DNA from: Ardenticatenaceae bacterium
GTDB lineage: Bacteria > Chloroflexota > Anaerolineae > Promineifilales > Promineifilaceae
DNA length: 27,140 bases
Assembly: GCA_020634215.1 (NCBI GenBank)
Contig: JACKCD010000068.1
Location: 1-27,140, forward strand
Reading direction: 5' to 3'
The number at the start of each line of letters is the position of its first letter. The stretch's first letter is position 1. The notes under the pieces are model-generated. The model was not told the origin of the DNA, searched no databases, and worked only from the letters and a program-made list of their open reading frames with translations. A program made the translations under genes and the position numbers. Shown here one piece after another: positions 14,967-22,808 of this stretch.

Positions 14967-15893
14967 TTACTCCAATGTGAGCAAGAAAGCGACCAGGGCA
15001 TTTATTTGTTCTTTGGTCAAGGCTTCCTCATAATTTTGATACATGACGCCTGCCGTGAAGCCATCTACCACATGGGCATCGGGATTGACGATAGCCTGTT
15101 GCAGATACGCCTCGGCCGATTGGCCTGGCACGCGCACCGCTGCCTGGCTGGCGATATTAGCCATAGAAGGACCTACAATCACTGTTTCTGGCTCTAGGGA
15201 ATGGCAGGCGACGCAGCCGGGGGCGTCCCCTAGCGTGATCTCCTGGAACAGCACCTTGCCCGCAGCCAAACCTGCTGGAGCGGCTGTTGACGAGATATTT
15301 TCTGCTGGCTCATCGTCGCGAAAGGCAATCAGCGCTGCCAGAACGATTAGCAGCAAAACTATTCCTGAGATCCTCCCCCACTTGTACAATTTGGCTTGGC
15401 TCTCGGAAGAGGTGTGCCGCTTCGTCATATCTTCAGCATCGTTACCTTCATCCCAGAATTCATGAGAAAACGCCCGATGCGTGGCAATCATCACGGCCGT
15501 TATCAGCGTGAACGCAGTTAAAGCCAGCACGGGAATGGTGATAAATCCCAGGTAGTTCACGTAGCGTAAGCTGCATGGCACACCTACCGTGCAGGTGGCT
15601 GGATGGCTGAAGACGCCGTTTTGAATCAGGACATGATAACCAGACACGCCCATGCCAATCAGGGAAAAAGGCAGTACATAGAAAGGAAGAGCCTCATCTT
15701 GCCTGATAATACCCACCAGCGTAACAAGCGTGAGGGGGTACATGAGAATGCGCTGGTACCAGCAGAGAGTACAGGGCACAAACCCGGCCACTTCGCTAAA
15801 GTAAAGGCTGCCTAGCGTTGCCGTGATGGCCACGATCAGTGCCAAAATACCACCATAATCCTGTAAAAATATCCAGACTTTTCTCTTGTTCAT
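14967..15893 (-). CDS. DsbB (BdbC)-cytochrome c fusion protein
   Basis: 308 residues. Residues 1-140 are a four-helix DsbB/BdbC domain with both Cys pairs: Cys41-x-x-Cys44 (FVPCTLCWYQRIL) and Cys101/Cys107 (PATCTVGVPCSL). A charged cytoplasmic linker (about 141-172) leads to a fifth helix (173-191), and then an exported cytochrome c domain with CVACH at 227-231 and a possible axial Met285 (GVMYQNY). DsbB normally passes electrons from DsbA to quinone. Here the fused haem offers a direct route to a terminal oxidase. The DsbA-like selenoprotein gene ends 9 bases upstream, so the pair is clear. This domain pairing is unusual in my experience. Confidence 0.92.
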   Translation of the reverse strand: MNKRKVWIFLQDYGGILALIVAITATLGSLYFSEVAGFVPCTLCWYQRILMYPLTLVTLVGIIRQDEALPFYVLPFSLIGMGVSGYHVLIQNGVFSHPATCTVGVPCSLRYVNYLGFITIPVLALTAFTLITAVMIATHRAFSHEFWDEGNDAEDMTKRHTSSESQAKLYKWGRISGIVLLLIVLAALIAFRDDEPAENISSTAAPAGLAAGKVLFQEITLGDAPGCVACHSLEPETVIVGPSMANIASQAAVRVPGQSAEAYLQQAIVNPDAHVVDGFTAGVMYQNYEEALTKEQINALVAFLLTLE

Positions 15894-15902
15894 GGTCTAC
15901 GC

Positions 15903-16634
15903 TTATTCTGAAGCCGTATTAGTTAATTCAGCCTCGATCAGTGGCTGGAGCTGCTCAAAGGGAATGGCACCCTCAACCTTCTCGCCGTTGATAAACAGCG
16001 TTGGCGTCGATCTCACACCCCGTTCCTGACCAGCGGCCGTTGCTGCCTGCACTTCTTCACGGTATCGATTAGAACCGAGACAATCATTAAAGGCTGCTTC
16101 GTCTAAGCCCAACGCGGCGGCGAAGGCTTTGAGAGTGTCATCACGAAAGGCACCCTGGTTTTCACCGCGCTGGTTGGCGAAGATCGTATCATGGTAAGAC
16201 CAAAACTGGCCTTGTTCATCGGCGCAGGCGGCTGCTTCGGCCGCCCGGATGGATTCCGGACCAATGACGGCAAAGTTTTTGTATTCAAAGCGGACAAGGC
16301 CGCTGCCGGCATAAACTTCTTCTAGCTGACGCCCCGCGTCAGTGGCAAATCGCCCGCAGAACGGTCATTGAAAATCGCTATACTCTTCTACAATCACCGG
16401 TGCATCAGCCGGTCCCCAGGCCATGCCGTCGGCGTCTGGCGGTGGTGAGAGGGTTTCTGGTAATGTAACATCTTCGGGGGTGGTGCGGGTGATCTGCCGT
16501 GTCAAAAACATAATGCCTGCCAGCCCTATCAGGCTGCCAATGACGACCAGGGTCGTCACCATGCGTTGCCTTTTTTTTCTGGCTTGCATCTCTTGTCGGC
16601 GTGCCTGCACCGATCTGGTTGATTTTTTTGTCAT
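15903..16634 (-). CDS. DsbA/BdbD-like thiol oxidoreductase, predicted selenoprotein (TGA = Sec90)
   Basis: 243 residues with TGA 16365-16367 as Sec; ends TAA. ATG 16634 has AAAGGA upstream; one membrane anchor lies at about 26-44. The thioredoxin fold begins DAPVIVEEYSDFQ-U-PFCGRF. DsbA/BdbD proteins have CPFC here, so TGA replaces the nucleophilic first Cys and leaves Cys93, giving U-x-x-C. The helical insert and the cis-Pro strand follow (STPTLFINGEKVEGAIPFEQL). The frame is open throughout apart from the TGA. It would oxidise or isomerise disulfides in exported proteins, recharged by the adjacent DsbB-cytochrome. A selenol would make a very reactive nucleophile. Sec forms of DsbA-like proteins have been reported in other bacteria. 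Confidence 0.9.
16326..16367 (-). promoter_or_regulatory. Candidate bacterial SECIS for the DsbA-like protein (strong)
   Basis: Twenty-two bases after the UGA lies CUGACGC-GGG-GCGUCAG (16342-16326), a perfect 7-bp stem with a GGG loop. The loop is about 30 bases from the UGA and starts with G. Stem length, loop and distance fit bacterial SECIS elements. Confidence 0.6.
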
Positions 16635-16763
16635 GTTTATCCTTTCTAAAAATTGTGAATAGCCGACGTTTGCCGGCATCAGGCTTGGGTTTGTTCCCGG
16701 CGCAGCGCAAAATAGAGCTTCCGGAATAGATTATTAAGCGAACAAGTCAGGCAGGAGTTTTTG

Positions 16764-17081
16764 CTAGATGGTGCGTGGGGGTGGGGTGAGAGGCGAAAGG
16801 ACGGCCGTTTGCGGTCGCAGCGCGGCCACAAAAGAGAGGGGAGCCTGGAAGGTGACGACTGTATCTAAAAGGATATCAGGTAATATCAGAGTGTAACAGC
16901 TACAGGAATGAACGGTGATGGCATTAAAATTGACTATTTGGTCACCGTTGGGGCAAGGGTCTGTATCGCCAAAACCTGCCGCTTGCGCCAGATCATTCAT
17001 CCGGCACGCGGGTGCATCGGCCAGGCCCATTGGGCCTGTCAACAACACCATTACCATCACTGCCAACACAATTTTAGACAT
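16764..17081 (-). CDS. Small exported Cys protein, probably leaderless
   Basis: 105 residues, not assigned to a family. A signal peptide-like N-terminus (SKIVLAVMVMVLLTGPMGLADA) is followed by Cys26, Cys43, Cys60 and Cys62, the last two in VHSCSCYTL, and by a Pro-rich end (LSPLTPPPRTI). The DsbA-like gene starts 129 bases downstream in the same direction. I chose ATG 17081 because a TATAAT box ends 7 bases upstream, which would place the transcript start at the AUG. The layout (signal, few Cys, APL segment, PP-rich end) recalls DUF2946-like small proteins and the protein at 25307-25630. A metal-binding role is possible but unproven. Bases 16635-16763 contain no other gene. Confidence 0.6.
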   Translation of the reverse strand: MSKIVLAVMVMVLLTGPMGLADAPACRMNDLAQAAGFGDTDPCPNGDQIVNFNAITVHSCSCYTLILPDILLDTVVTFQAPLSFVAALRPQTAVLSPLTPPPRTI

Positions 17082-17088
17082 CGTGAAC

Positions 17089-17118
17089 ATTATAACAAAC
17101 TCAATTGGGGTAAACCAA
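17089..17118 (-). promoter_or_regulatory. Promoter of the small Cys protein gene
   Basis: On the minus strand TTGGTT (17113-17118) and TATAAT (17089-17094) are 18 bp apart, with TG-T just before the -10 (extended type). Transcription should begin at or next to the ATG at 17081, so the mRNA may be leaderless; no Shine-Dalgarno fits. Confidence 0.6.
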
Positions 17119-17175
17119 CAGATAGAACGGACCAGGCATAGTACAGTAGTTGGCAAATGGGTTCATAGTATTATT

Positions 17176-19524
17176 TTATCTGTTTGTATGCAGTGACTTA
17201 CTTACACGAACCCATGTCAACCGCAGAAAATCTTCTTGTGTAATACGGCCGTCTTCAGCCACAAGCTGCAACCGCTGAAACCCGCCATCATTAGAGCGGG
17301 TGTACATACCCAGGATAAGTGGGTAGACGCCGGACGGTGTTTCGTCTGTCGGCAATAGCGGCAGGGTGATGGTTTGTACCTCACCCTCAGCCCATTGGGA
17401 CGTAGGCAGCGGCAGGTCTACCGCAGCCCATCGAGTGGCATCATCGGCCAAGATTTGGGCGAAAAAGGTGTAATCGGTGGTTAACGGCCGTAACGGCCGC
17501 ACATATAGCGTCAGGTCAATCGGCTCCCCCGGCTGTATCTGCCGCGATGACGGGCTGTATCCCACCAGTTCAAATTCATTGTGAAAATTAATGGACAAGG
17601 CGTTGGGGTATTGGCCGGGGGCGGCTGCCAACGATAGTTGCGCCAGTAAAAAGGCATTTTGACCGTTGTCCAAAATTACCCTTTCCCCGGTGTCAAAATC
17701 ATACAGCCCGACGGTTAACTCAAGTTCGGCGGGGGAAACGGCCGTTTCCGGCACCCGCAGCCGGTAAAAAGTGGTTAGTTCCTGACCCGGTTTCAGCAGC
17801 GATGTCGGCCGCAACCCCTGCCCATGATACATATCACGCTGCGCAATGGGAACGCCAATCACCTGGTCATTCAGATGGACAAAAACACTCCAATCATCGG
17901 TGATGGGGGCCAGCAGTTCCCAGGTCAATATTACATCCACAAAGTCGCCCAGCGTAACGGCCGTATTGTCCATTTGCGGCCCCGTCACTGCATACCCAGT
18001 TAAACACAGACGATTGCCGAATTCTGCCTGTATTGGCGACATGGCAGTGGTCTGTGGTGGTGCATATTGCCCCGGCTGGTATGCCGGACGAATCCATACC
18101 CACGGCGCCAGCAAAGCGATGACGGCCATGAACCCGGCCAGCAGCCCGACCAACAGACGGCTAAACCGCAGTGGCAGCCATCTGACCAGCCCCATAACGA
18201 AAAGTAATTGCAGGGCTGGCAGCGCCGAAAAAACCAGGCGCCCCTGCGATGACCATGTGGTTGTTGTCCAATCTATCAAGCCATAAATCACGGCGCTTGC
18301 CCACAGCAGGCAAATGATGAGAGGGAAATGTCGCTGGACAACTTCAAGGAGGGTTGTGATGGGTGCGCTGCGCAAGGAACGCCACCCGCTCGTGGATCGC
18401 CATTCCCGAACCGATGCAGTCAAATAGATGACAAAGCCGCCGATGGCAACGATGACAGCCGTATTCAAGGCTGCGTAAATCCACGAAGCCATCGGTACAT
18501 TGACGCCGCCAAAAAGCCCCCAGTAAGACATCATAAAACCGCGCCGTTCCCCCCATAGCTGGGCCAACGAAGCAGGCTGCGCTCGTTGCCCCAGCACAGC
18601 GATAAATGCGCTCCAGCCACGCCAATCGTCGTAGAGGATAACGTTACGCGCATACCACCAGCCCGCAATGATCAGCGCCGGCAGCAGCGCCAACAACCAG
18701 CGCCCGGTTCCGGCAGCCAGCCAGCGCATACAATTGGAGAGCGTGACCCGCCTGTCCGATGCCTGCCAGGCCGCCATAACGGCCGTTCCCCACACCAGCG
18801 GTAGCAGCCCCACCCCGCTAATCTTGGTCAACGTCGCCAGCCCCACTACCACACCAATCAACAACCAGGTTTGCCGGTTATCACCAATCCATTGCCATGC
18901 TGCTGCTTCAGGCTGGCCGCCCACCACACGAATCAGCAAAAACAGCGTCAAAGCTGCCAGGGGAATAATTAAATTGTCGTTATTGACCGCGCCGCTGATG
19001 AACAGGAACATGGGCAGAAAGGCGGTCGCGGCGGTCCCGCCCAGGACGATTTCTGGACGGTCTGGAACCACTTCACGCGCTATCAAGTAAGTTAGATAGA
19101 CCGTAGCCAGACCTAAGAACAGGGAAAAAATACGCACCAGGCGCACAGCCAGCAGCGTCCCCTGCCATGGGTTCCAATCGGGATCGTGGATGGTTAAATT
19201 GATGTTGCCGTCTACTGTGATCAGCCCATTATCTACGTGAGGGTTTTCCCAGCGTACCTGCTCCATATCGCTGGCGTCAATCCAAAAGGTGAGTGCCGCG
19301 CCCAGATAATAATACAGGGGCGGCTGGCTGGCCTGCTGCTTCCACGGGCCGGCCAGCGCCGGGTCAAACACTTGCACTGGCAGCGGATTACCATCGGCGA
19401 GATGGCGAATCATCGGATAATGCCACAATTCATCCGAAGCTTCGAACACGGGCGTGACCAGAGCATAGGTCAGCCCTATTGCGCTGTAGAGAAGTAGAAT
19501 TATGTATAGCCACCTTTTTTCCAT
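17176..19524 (-). CDS. ArnT/PMT-like membrane glycosyltransferase with C-terminal beta domains
   Basis: 782 residues. The first exported loop carries Asp31-Glu32 (FEASDELWHYPMIRH), the acidic catalytic pair of the GT-C/PMT fold, and then QPPLYYYLGA, typical of ArnT-like enzymes. About ten to twelve membrane helices run to about residue 470. The last 280 residues are soluble and form two beta-sandwich-like repeats (one around FVDVILTWELLAP, one around IDLTLYVRPLRP). Such enzymes move a sugar from a polyprenyl-phosphate carrier to a protein, lipid or glycan at the outer face. The gene starts 3 bases after the M23 peptidase gene, suggesting joint cell-envelope work. Substrates cannot be told. 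Confidence 0.85.
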   Translation of the reverse strand: MEKRWLYIILLLYSAIGLTYALVTPVFEASDELWHYPMIRHLADGNPLPVQVFDPALAGPWKQQASQPPLYYYLGAALTFWIDASDMEQVRWENPHVDNGLITVDGNINLTIHDPDWNPWQGTLLAVRLVRIFSLFLGLATVYLTYLIAREVVPDRPEIVLGGTAATAFLPMFLFISGAVNNDNLIIPLAALTLFLLIRVVGGQPEAAAWQWIGDNRQTWLLIGVVVGLATLTKISGVGLLPLVWGTAVMAAWQASDRRVTLSNCMRWLAAGTGRWLLALLPALIIAGWWYARNVILYDDWRGWSAFIAVLGQRAQPASLAQLWGERRGFMMSYWGLFGGVNVPMASWIYAALNTAVIVAIGGFVIYLTASVREWRSTSGWRSLRSAPITTLLEVVQRHFPLIICLLWASAVIYGLIDWTTTTWSSQGRLVFSALPALQLLFVMGLVRWLPLRFSRLLVGLLAGFMAVIALLAPWVWIRPAYQPGQYAPPQTTAMSPIQAEFGNRLCLTGYAVTGPQMDNTAVTLGDFVDVILTWELLAPITDDWSVFVHLNDQVIGVPIAQRDMYHGQGLRPTSLLKPGQELTTFYRLRVPETAVSPAELELTVGLYDFDTGERVILDNGQNAFLLAQLSLAAAPGQYPNALSINFHNEFELVGYSPSSRQIQPGEPIDLTLYVRPLRPLTTDYTFFAQILADDATRWAAVDLPLPTSQWAEGEVQTITLPLLPTDETPSGVYPLILGMYTRSNDGGFQRLQLVAEDGRITQEDFLRLTWVRVSKSLHTNR

Positions 19525-19527
19525 ACG

Positions 19528-20721
19528 TTACGGCCGTGCCTGCAATACCACAACGCTCAACTCCGCCGGTTGAATTTCAACAAATTGTTCTACGACTTCG
19601 TCAAACAGATCGACCCAAACGCGGCATGAGCCTGCTGGTAAGTCGCTGATGGCAAAATTTTCCACCAGCACATCATCAGGCGGGGTATTTTGATCCCAGT
19701 AAGTATTTACCGTTCGTGGTGTGCCGTCACTGCACTCCAGATTGACACGCGTGCCGGGCATAAAATAACCGTTGGCGTCAACCACCCGTCCAGCCAGGAC
19801 GCCGCGCCCGCTAAACGGCCAATACCACAATTCCGGATTACGCACGCTGCCGTAATCGTAAGGGTCATCCTGCCGCACTTCAAAATGTAAATGGGGGCCA
19901 AGCGCCACCCCCGCGCTGCCGACGCCGCCCAAGACGTCGCCCGGGTTCACGACCTGTCCGGTGGTGACGGCGACGGATTCCAGGTGGCCGTACAGCGTAT
20001 AAATCGTGCGTCCTTCCCACTGCCAATCCATTTTCACGACGACGACACGGCCGTAAAAGTCTGCCTTGGGGCCAAAGAGCGTTTCAATATCTTCCCCGGC
20101 ATAAAAGACCGTGCCGGGACCAATAGCCACCACCAGCGTACCGGGGTCGTTGGCAATGTCTACAGCGCGATGAGGGACAAGCCTTTGGTTGTAAGTCATA
20201 CCAAACCGGTAGGGAGCAGAAGGTATATTGTTTCCATCTACTGGACGACCAAACCACAAATGGGATTGGCTACTGTCTATTTCGGCTGGCGGTTTTAATA
20301 GCAGCGTGGGGTTTGTTGTAGGCCAGGGTTCAGGGGTGTTTGTGGGTACGGCCGTTTCTGCCGGGTCTTGTGCGGCAATAGGCGTTGGACTTGGCGTTGA
20401 TGTGGCTGTAGCGGTTTGCGTTGGCAGGAGGGCTGTAGGGGTTTGCGTGTTGGTGGGAGAAGGGGTTGCGGTAGACGTGTCAGTGGGAACGGCCGTTAGC
20501 GTGGCCGGTTCCAAAATGCCTGCCATCACAACTGTGGCCGAAGGGGACGGCAGAGGTGTCTTCAAGCTGTCGGCAGGCGTGATGCGGGCAACTCCATCAG
20601 CGGCCGTGTCCGTTGTCATGAACTTCCCTGACCAGAAAAACAGACCCACTACAACAGCAACACCCAAAGCAGGTAGTAAGAATTTTATTTTGGTCTGTTT
20701 CGGTGATGTATTTTTATCCAT
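19528..20721 (-). CDS. M23 (LytM) family metallopeptidase, membrane-anchored
   Basis: 397 residues. One N-terminal membrane helix (about 13-31) is followed by a long Thr/Pro/Ser linker (about 50-140) and the M23 domain (about 155-290). The zinc site is complete: His184-x3-Asp188 (PHRAVDIAND) and His277-x-His279 (GPHLHFEV), with His246 (LYGHLE) in the expected strand. A C-terminal carbohydrate-binding or beta domain (about 308-397; LAGRVVDANGYFMPGTRV) follows. M23 enzymes cut peptidoglycan cross-links. Co-transcribed with the glycosyltransferase. Separate in theme from the metal genes on both sides. Confidence 0.9.
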   Translation of the reverse strand: MDKNTSPKQTKIKFLLPALGVAVVVGLFFWSGKFMTTDTAADGVARITPADSLKTPLPSPSATVVMAGILEPATLTAVPTDTSTATPSPTNTQTPTALLPTQTATATSTPSPTPIAAQDPAETAVPTNTPEPWPTTNPTLLLKPPAEIDSSQSHLWFGRPVDGNNIPSAPYRFGMTYNQRLVPHRAVDIANDPGTLVVAIGPGTVFYAGEDIETLFGPKADFYGRVVVVKMDWQWEGRTIYTLYGHLESVAVTTGQVVNPGDVLGGVGSAGVALGPHLHFEVRQDDPYDYGSVRNPELWYWPFSGRGVLAGRVVDANGYFMPGTRVNLECSDGTPRTVNTYWDQNTPPDDVLVENFAISDLPAGSCRVWVDLFDEVVEQFVEIQPAELSVVVLQARP

Positions 20722-20738
20722 TATTATCCACTACACAT

Positions 20739-20773
20739 AAAATGGAGACAGGTATGCCTGGATTCCTGCCTCC
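20739..20773 (-). terminator. Possible terminator of the ATPase-methyltransferase-DUF305 operon
   Basis: GGAGACAGG (20744-20752) pairs with CCTGCCTCC (20765-20773) except for one A-C mismatch, with a 12-base loop. Read on the minus strand it is followed by ATTTTAT. It lies 49 bases beyond the DUF305 stop and just before the M23 gene. Confidence 0.5.
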
Positions 20774-20822
20774 GTTGAAAGCACACTATTATAGGAACAA
20801 GATCAATCCCTCATTCGTCCTT

Positions 20823-21473
20823 CTACTGGTCATCCATACTCATGAGCGGTTCATCCGGCACCGGCTCATACCCTTTCTCCTGCAATAATTGCTGCATGTA
20901 TTCAATTTCAGCTTGCTGCGCCTCAGCCATTCCTTGTGCCAGGTTACGCACGATTTCTGTTTTCGCTTGCTCTGCGGCCGCTTCCGCCATGACGACACCG
21001 GCGCGATGGTGAGGAATCATGAGCTGTATGAAAAGGGCATCTGCCTCTACGCCTTGAGCCGCTGCTAACTGATTTAGTTCGGCGCGGGTGGCCATGCCGG
21101 GCATCAAACCCTCAACTGACATACCCATCCATTCCATTTTGGGGCCAATGCTGCTCCAGCGGTAGCCCCAGGCATCCAGCCAGCCACTCATCATGCCAAT
21201 TTGTGCCTGCTGTGTGATCAATATATCGTAGGCCAGAATGCGCATGGTTTCATCATCAGTACGATCATAAAGCAAGGATGACATTTCTACCGCCTGCCGG
21301 TGATGCTCACTCATATCACGGGCAAAGCCAACATCGGCCGATCTTTCCGAGGGTATCTGTGAGGCTTTGAGCCAATAGCCCATGCCGCCGCCTACGATTA
21401 ACAGCAGCAGTATCGCTAGCAAAACGTATGGATGTCGCCAGATGGTACTTTTATCTTGATTTAATTCTGTCAT
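20823..21473 (-). CDS. DUF305 membrane-anchored His/Met-rich protein
   Basis: 216 residues from ATG 21473 (GAGGAGT upstream). One N-terminal membrane helix (about 16-34) leads to two four-helix DUF305 repeats, each with the family's His-His motif: MSEHHRQAVEM (His57-His58) and MIPHHRAGVVMAE (His155-His156). Met-rich turns (MEWMGM, GLMPGM) add possible copper ligands. DUF305 (ferritin-like fold) proteins are often found with copper-resistance genes. Last gene of the operon headed by the SmtB-like ArsR. A decayed copy of its 3' end lies at 724-813. Role in metal binding is inferred. Confidence 0.88.
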   Translation of the reverse strand: MTELNQDKSTIWRHPYVLLAILLLLIVGGGMGYWLKASQIPSERSADVGFARDMSEHHRQAVEMSSLLYDRTDDETMRILAYDILITQQAQIGMMSGWLDAWGYRWSSIGPKMEWMGMSVEGLMPGMATRAELNQLAAAQGVEADALFIQLMIPHHRAGVVMAEAAAEQAKTEIVRNLAQGMAEAQQAEIEYMQQLLQEKGYEPVPDEPLMSMDDQ

Positions 21474-21540
21474 TGATTTTATACTCCTCAATTGTGACTA
21501 AAATAATGCTAGTCATTAATATCTGTTTATCTGTTTTTAG

Positions 21541-22158
21541 CTACGCACTTGCTCTGGGTAAACCTAGGTAGCGGGGAGTCACCGAGCAGTAACGCTGGTA
21601 GGTCATGCCATGCTGCTGCTGGAGGTGGTCTTCTTCCAGAAACACCTGCATTTGAATAGCAACGTCACCCAAAAGCCATAGTAGCAATGTAAGCGCATTG
21701 GGCAACACCAAGAACAGCCCCAATAGATTGGCACGCATCCCTAGAAAAATAGGGTTGCGTGACAGGCGAAATACACCGTGGGTTATCAGCGTTGTTTCAT
21801 TTTCCGTATCGATACCGATACGCCATGAAGTCCCCATTTGGGCTTGGGCAATCAACACCCAAATGAGGGCAAGAAGGAGGAACACTATACCAACGGCCGT
21901 TATCACTGCAGTTTCCAGCCAAATCACTGGTGTCAGATAGGCATACCAGGTGGCTGGCCCTAAACTAAACAGCAAGATGCTTATGACGATGCCAACGGAT
22001 ACAAGACTGTAGAGTCGGGCCAAAAAGCGGGCCAAACCAGTTTGAGTGGTAAGCCTATAGGGATTAACGCCTGTCGCTCGCCAGGTACGATAACTTCGCC
22101 AAAAGAAGGCAGCACCATAAAATACAATGAGATAGATTAACAAAAACGATTTCAACAT
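21541..22158 (-). CDS. ICMT/PEMT-like membrane methyltransferase
   Basis: 205 residues with about five membrane helices. The C-terminal half has the SAM-binding signature of the isoprenylcysteine carboxyl methyltransferase / phospholipid N-methyltransferase group: GVFRLSRNPIFLGM, then FLEEDHLQQQHGMTYQRYCSVTPRYL. Bacterial members usually methylate unknown lipids or membrane substrates and often sit beside metal-efflux genes. It overlaps the upstream methyltransferase gene by 7 bases, so translation is coupled. DUF305 follows after 67 bases. The substrate is unknown. Confidence 0.82.
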   Translation of the reverse strand: MLKSFLLIYLIVFYGAAFFWRSYRTWRATGVNPYRLTTQTGLARFLARLYSLVSVGIVISILLFSLGPATWYAYLTPVIWLETAVITAVGIVFLLLALIWVLIAQAQMGTSWRIGIDTENETTLITHGVFRLSRNPIFLGMRANLLGLFLVLPNALTLLLWLLGDVAIQMQVFLEEDHLQQQHGMTYQRYCSVTPRYLGLPRASA

Positions 22159-22808
22159 CTTTTGACTCCTGAAGCTACGATAAATGAACCTTTGATGTAC
22201 TTAAATTTAGTCGGATACCATAATTCTTGATATTCATCTGTTAAAGCCTTCACTGGCTCCCAAACGGGTCGGCTGCAATCTGAATGACCGATGAAGTTAA
22301 GCAACCATGCTCCCCTTGAGTCTGCGCCACAATACCCTTCCAGAATAGCGAAGCGAGTGGCAGCGGGCATCGCGTTAAATATTTTTGTAAATACCGCTTC
22401 ATAATTGGCAAAAATTCCCAGTGCCAGCGTAATAAGCACCTTGGGTGGCTGCTCCAGTGGCAAGATCTCAGCGACAAAATCGGGAGACAGATCGAATACA
22501 TCCTTTTCTAGTAAAGTGATTTGTGCCTGGTTCCACCCTGCTTTTTGTATGCGTTGGCGAGCGCGGGCTAACATACCGGCTGAACCATCTATGCCTAGTA
22601 AATGCCCATGCTGGCCCATACCATCCAGGATAGACCCAAAATTGATGCCTGTACCACAGAACATGTCAATCACAGTATCACCAGGCTGTATATCAAGGGC
22701 ATTAATTGCCTGTTCTCTGACCTCTCGATAAGGCCAATCCCGAAAGCTCAGTAAATCATGAACCAGCGAAAGTTTGTTATACCAGCGTAAAGCTTTATTT
22801 GTGGTCAT
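22152..22808 (-). CDS. Class I SAM-dependent methyltransferase
   Basis: 218 residues. Motif I is clear at 47-54 (VIDMFCGTG), followed by LGIDGSAGMLARARQRI (motif II) and a later strand VLITLALGIFANYEAVF. The N-terminus (NKLSLVHDLLSFRDWPYREV) resembles UbiE-like small-molecule methyltransferases. It overlaps the ATPase stop by 4 bases (ATGA) and the membrane methyltransferase start by 7, so all three are coupled. Association with a metal ATPase might suggest metal(loid) methylation, but I see no ArsM-type Cys set and the substrate stays open. Ends at TGA directly after the family's last strand. Confidence 0.82.
   Translation of the reverse strand: MTTNKALRWYNKLSLVHDLLSFRDWPYREVREQAINALDIQPGDTVIDMFCGTGINFGSILDGMGQHGHLLGIDGSAGMLARARQRIQKAGWNQAQITLLEKDVFDLSPDFVAEILPLEQPPKVLITLALGIFANYEAVFTKIFNAMPAATRFAILEGYCGADSRGAWLLNFIGHSDCSRPVWEPVKALTDEYQELWYPTKFKYIKGSFIVASGVKRC

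Noticed and set aside
13041..16367. The three interrupted genes as ordinary pseudogenes or sequencing errors
   Set aside because: Each has exactly one break, always TGA, always on a conserved redox Cys, with family sequence and frame kept on both sides. A fourth case at 26629 follows the same rule. Chance decay would give mixed stops and frameshifts.
20300..20580. Tandem repeat-like sequence
   Set aside because: It encodes the Thr/Pro linker of the M23 protein. The repetition is codon-level and not a DNA repeat array.
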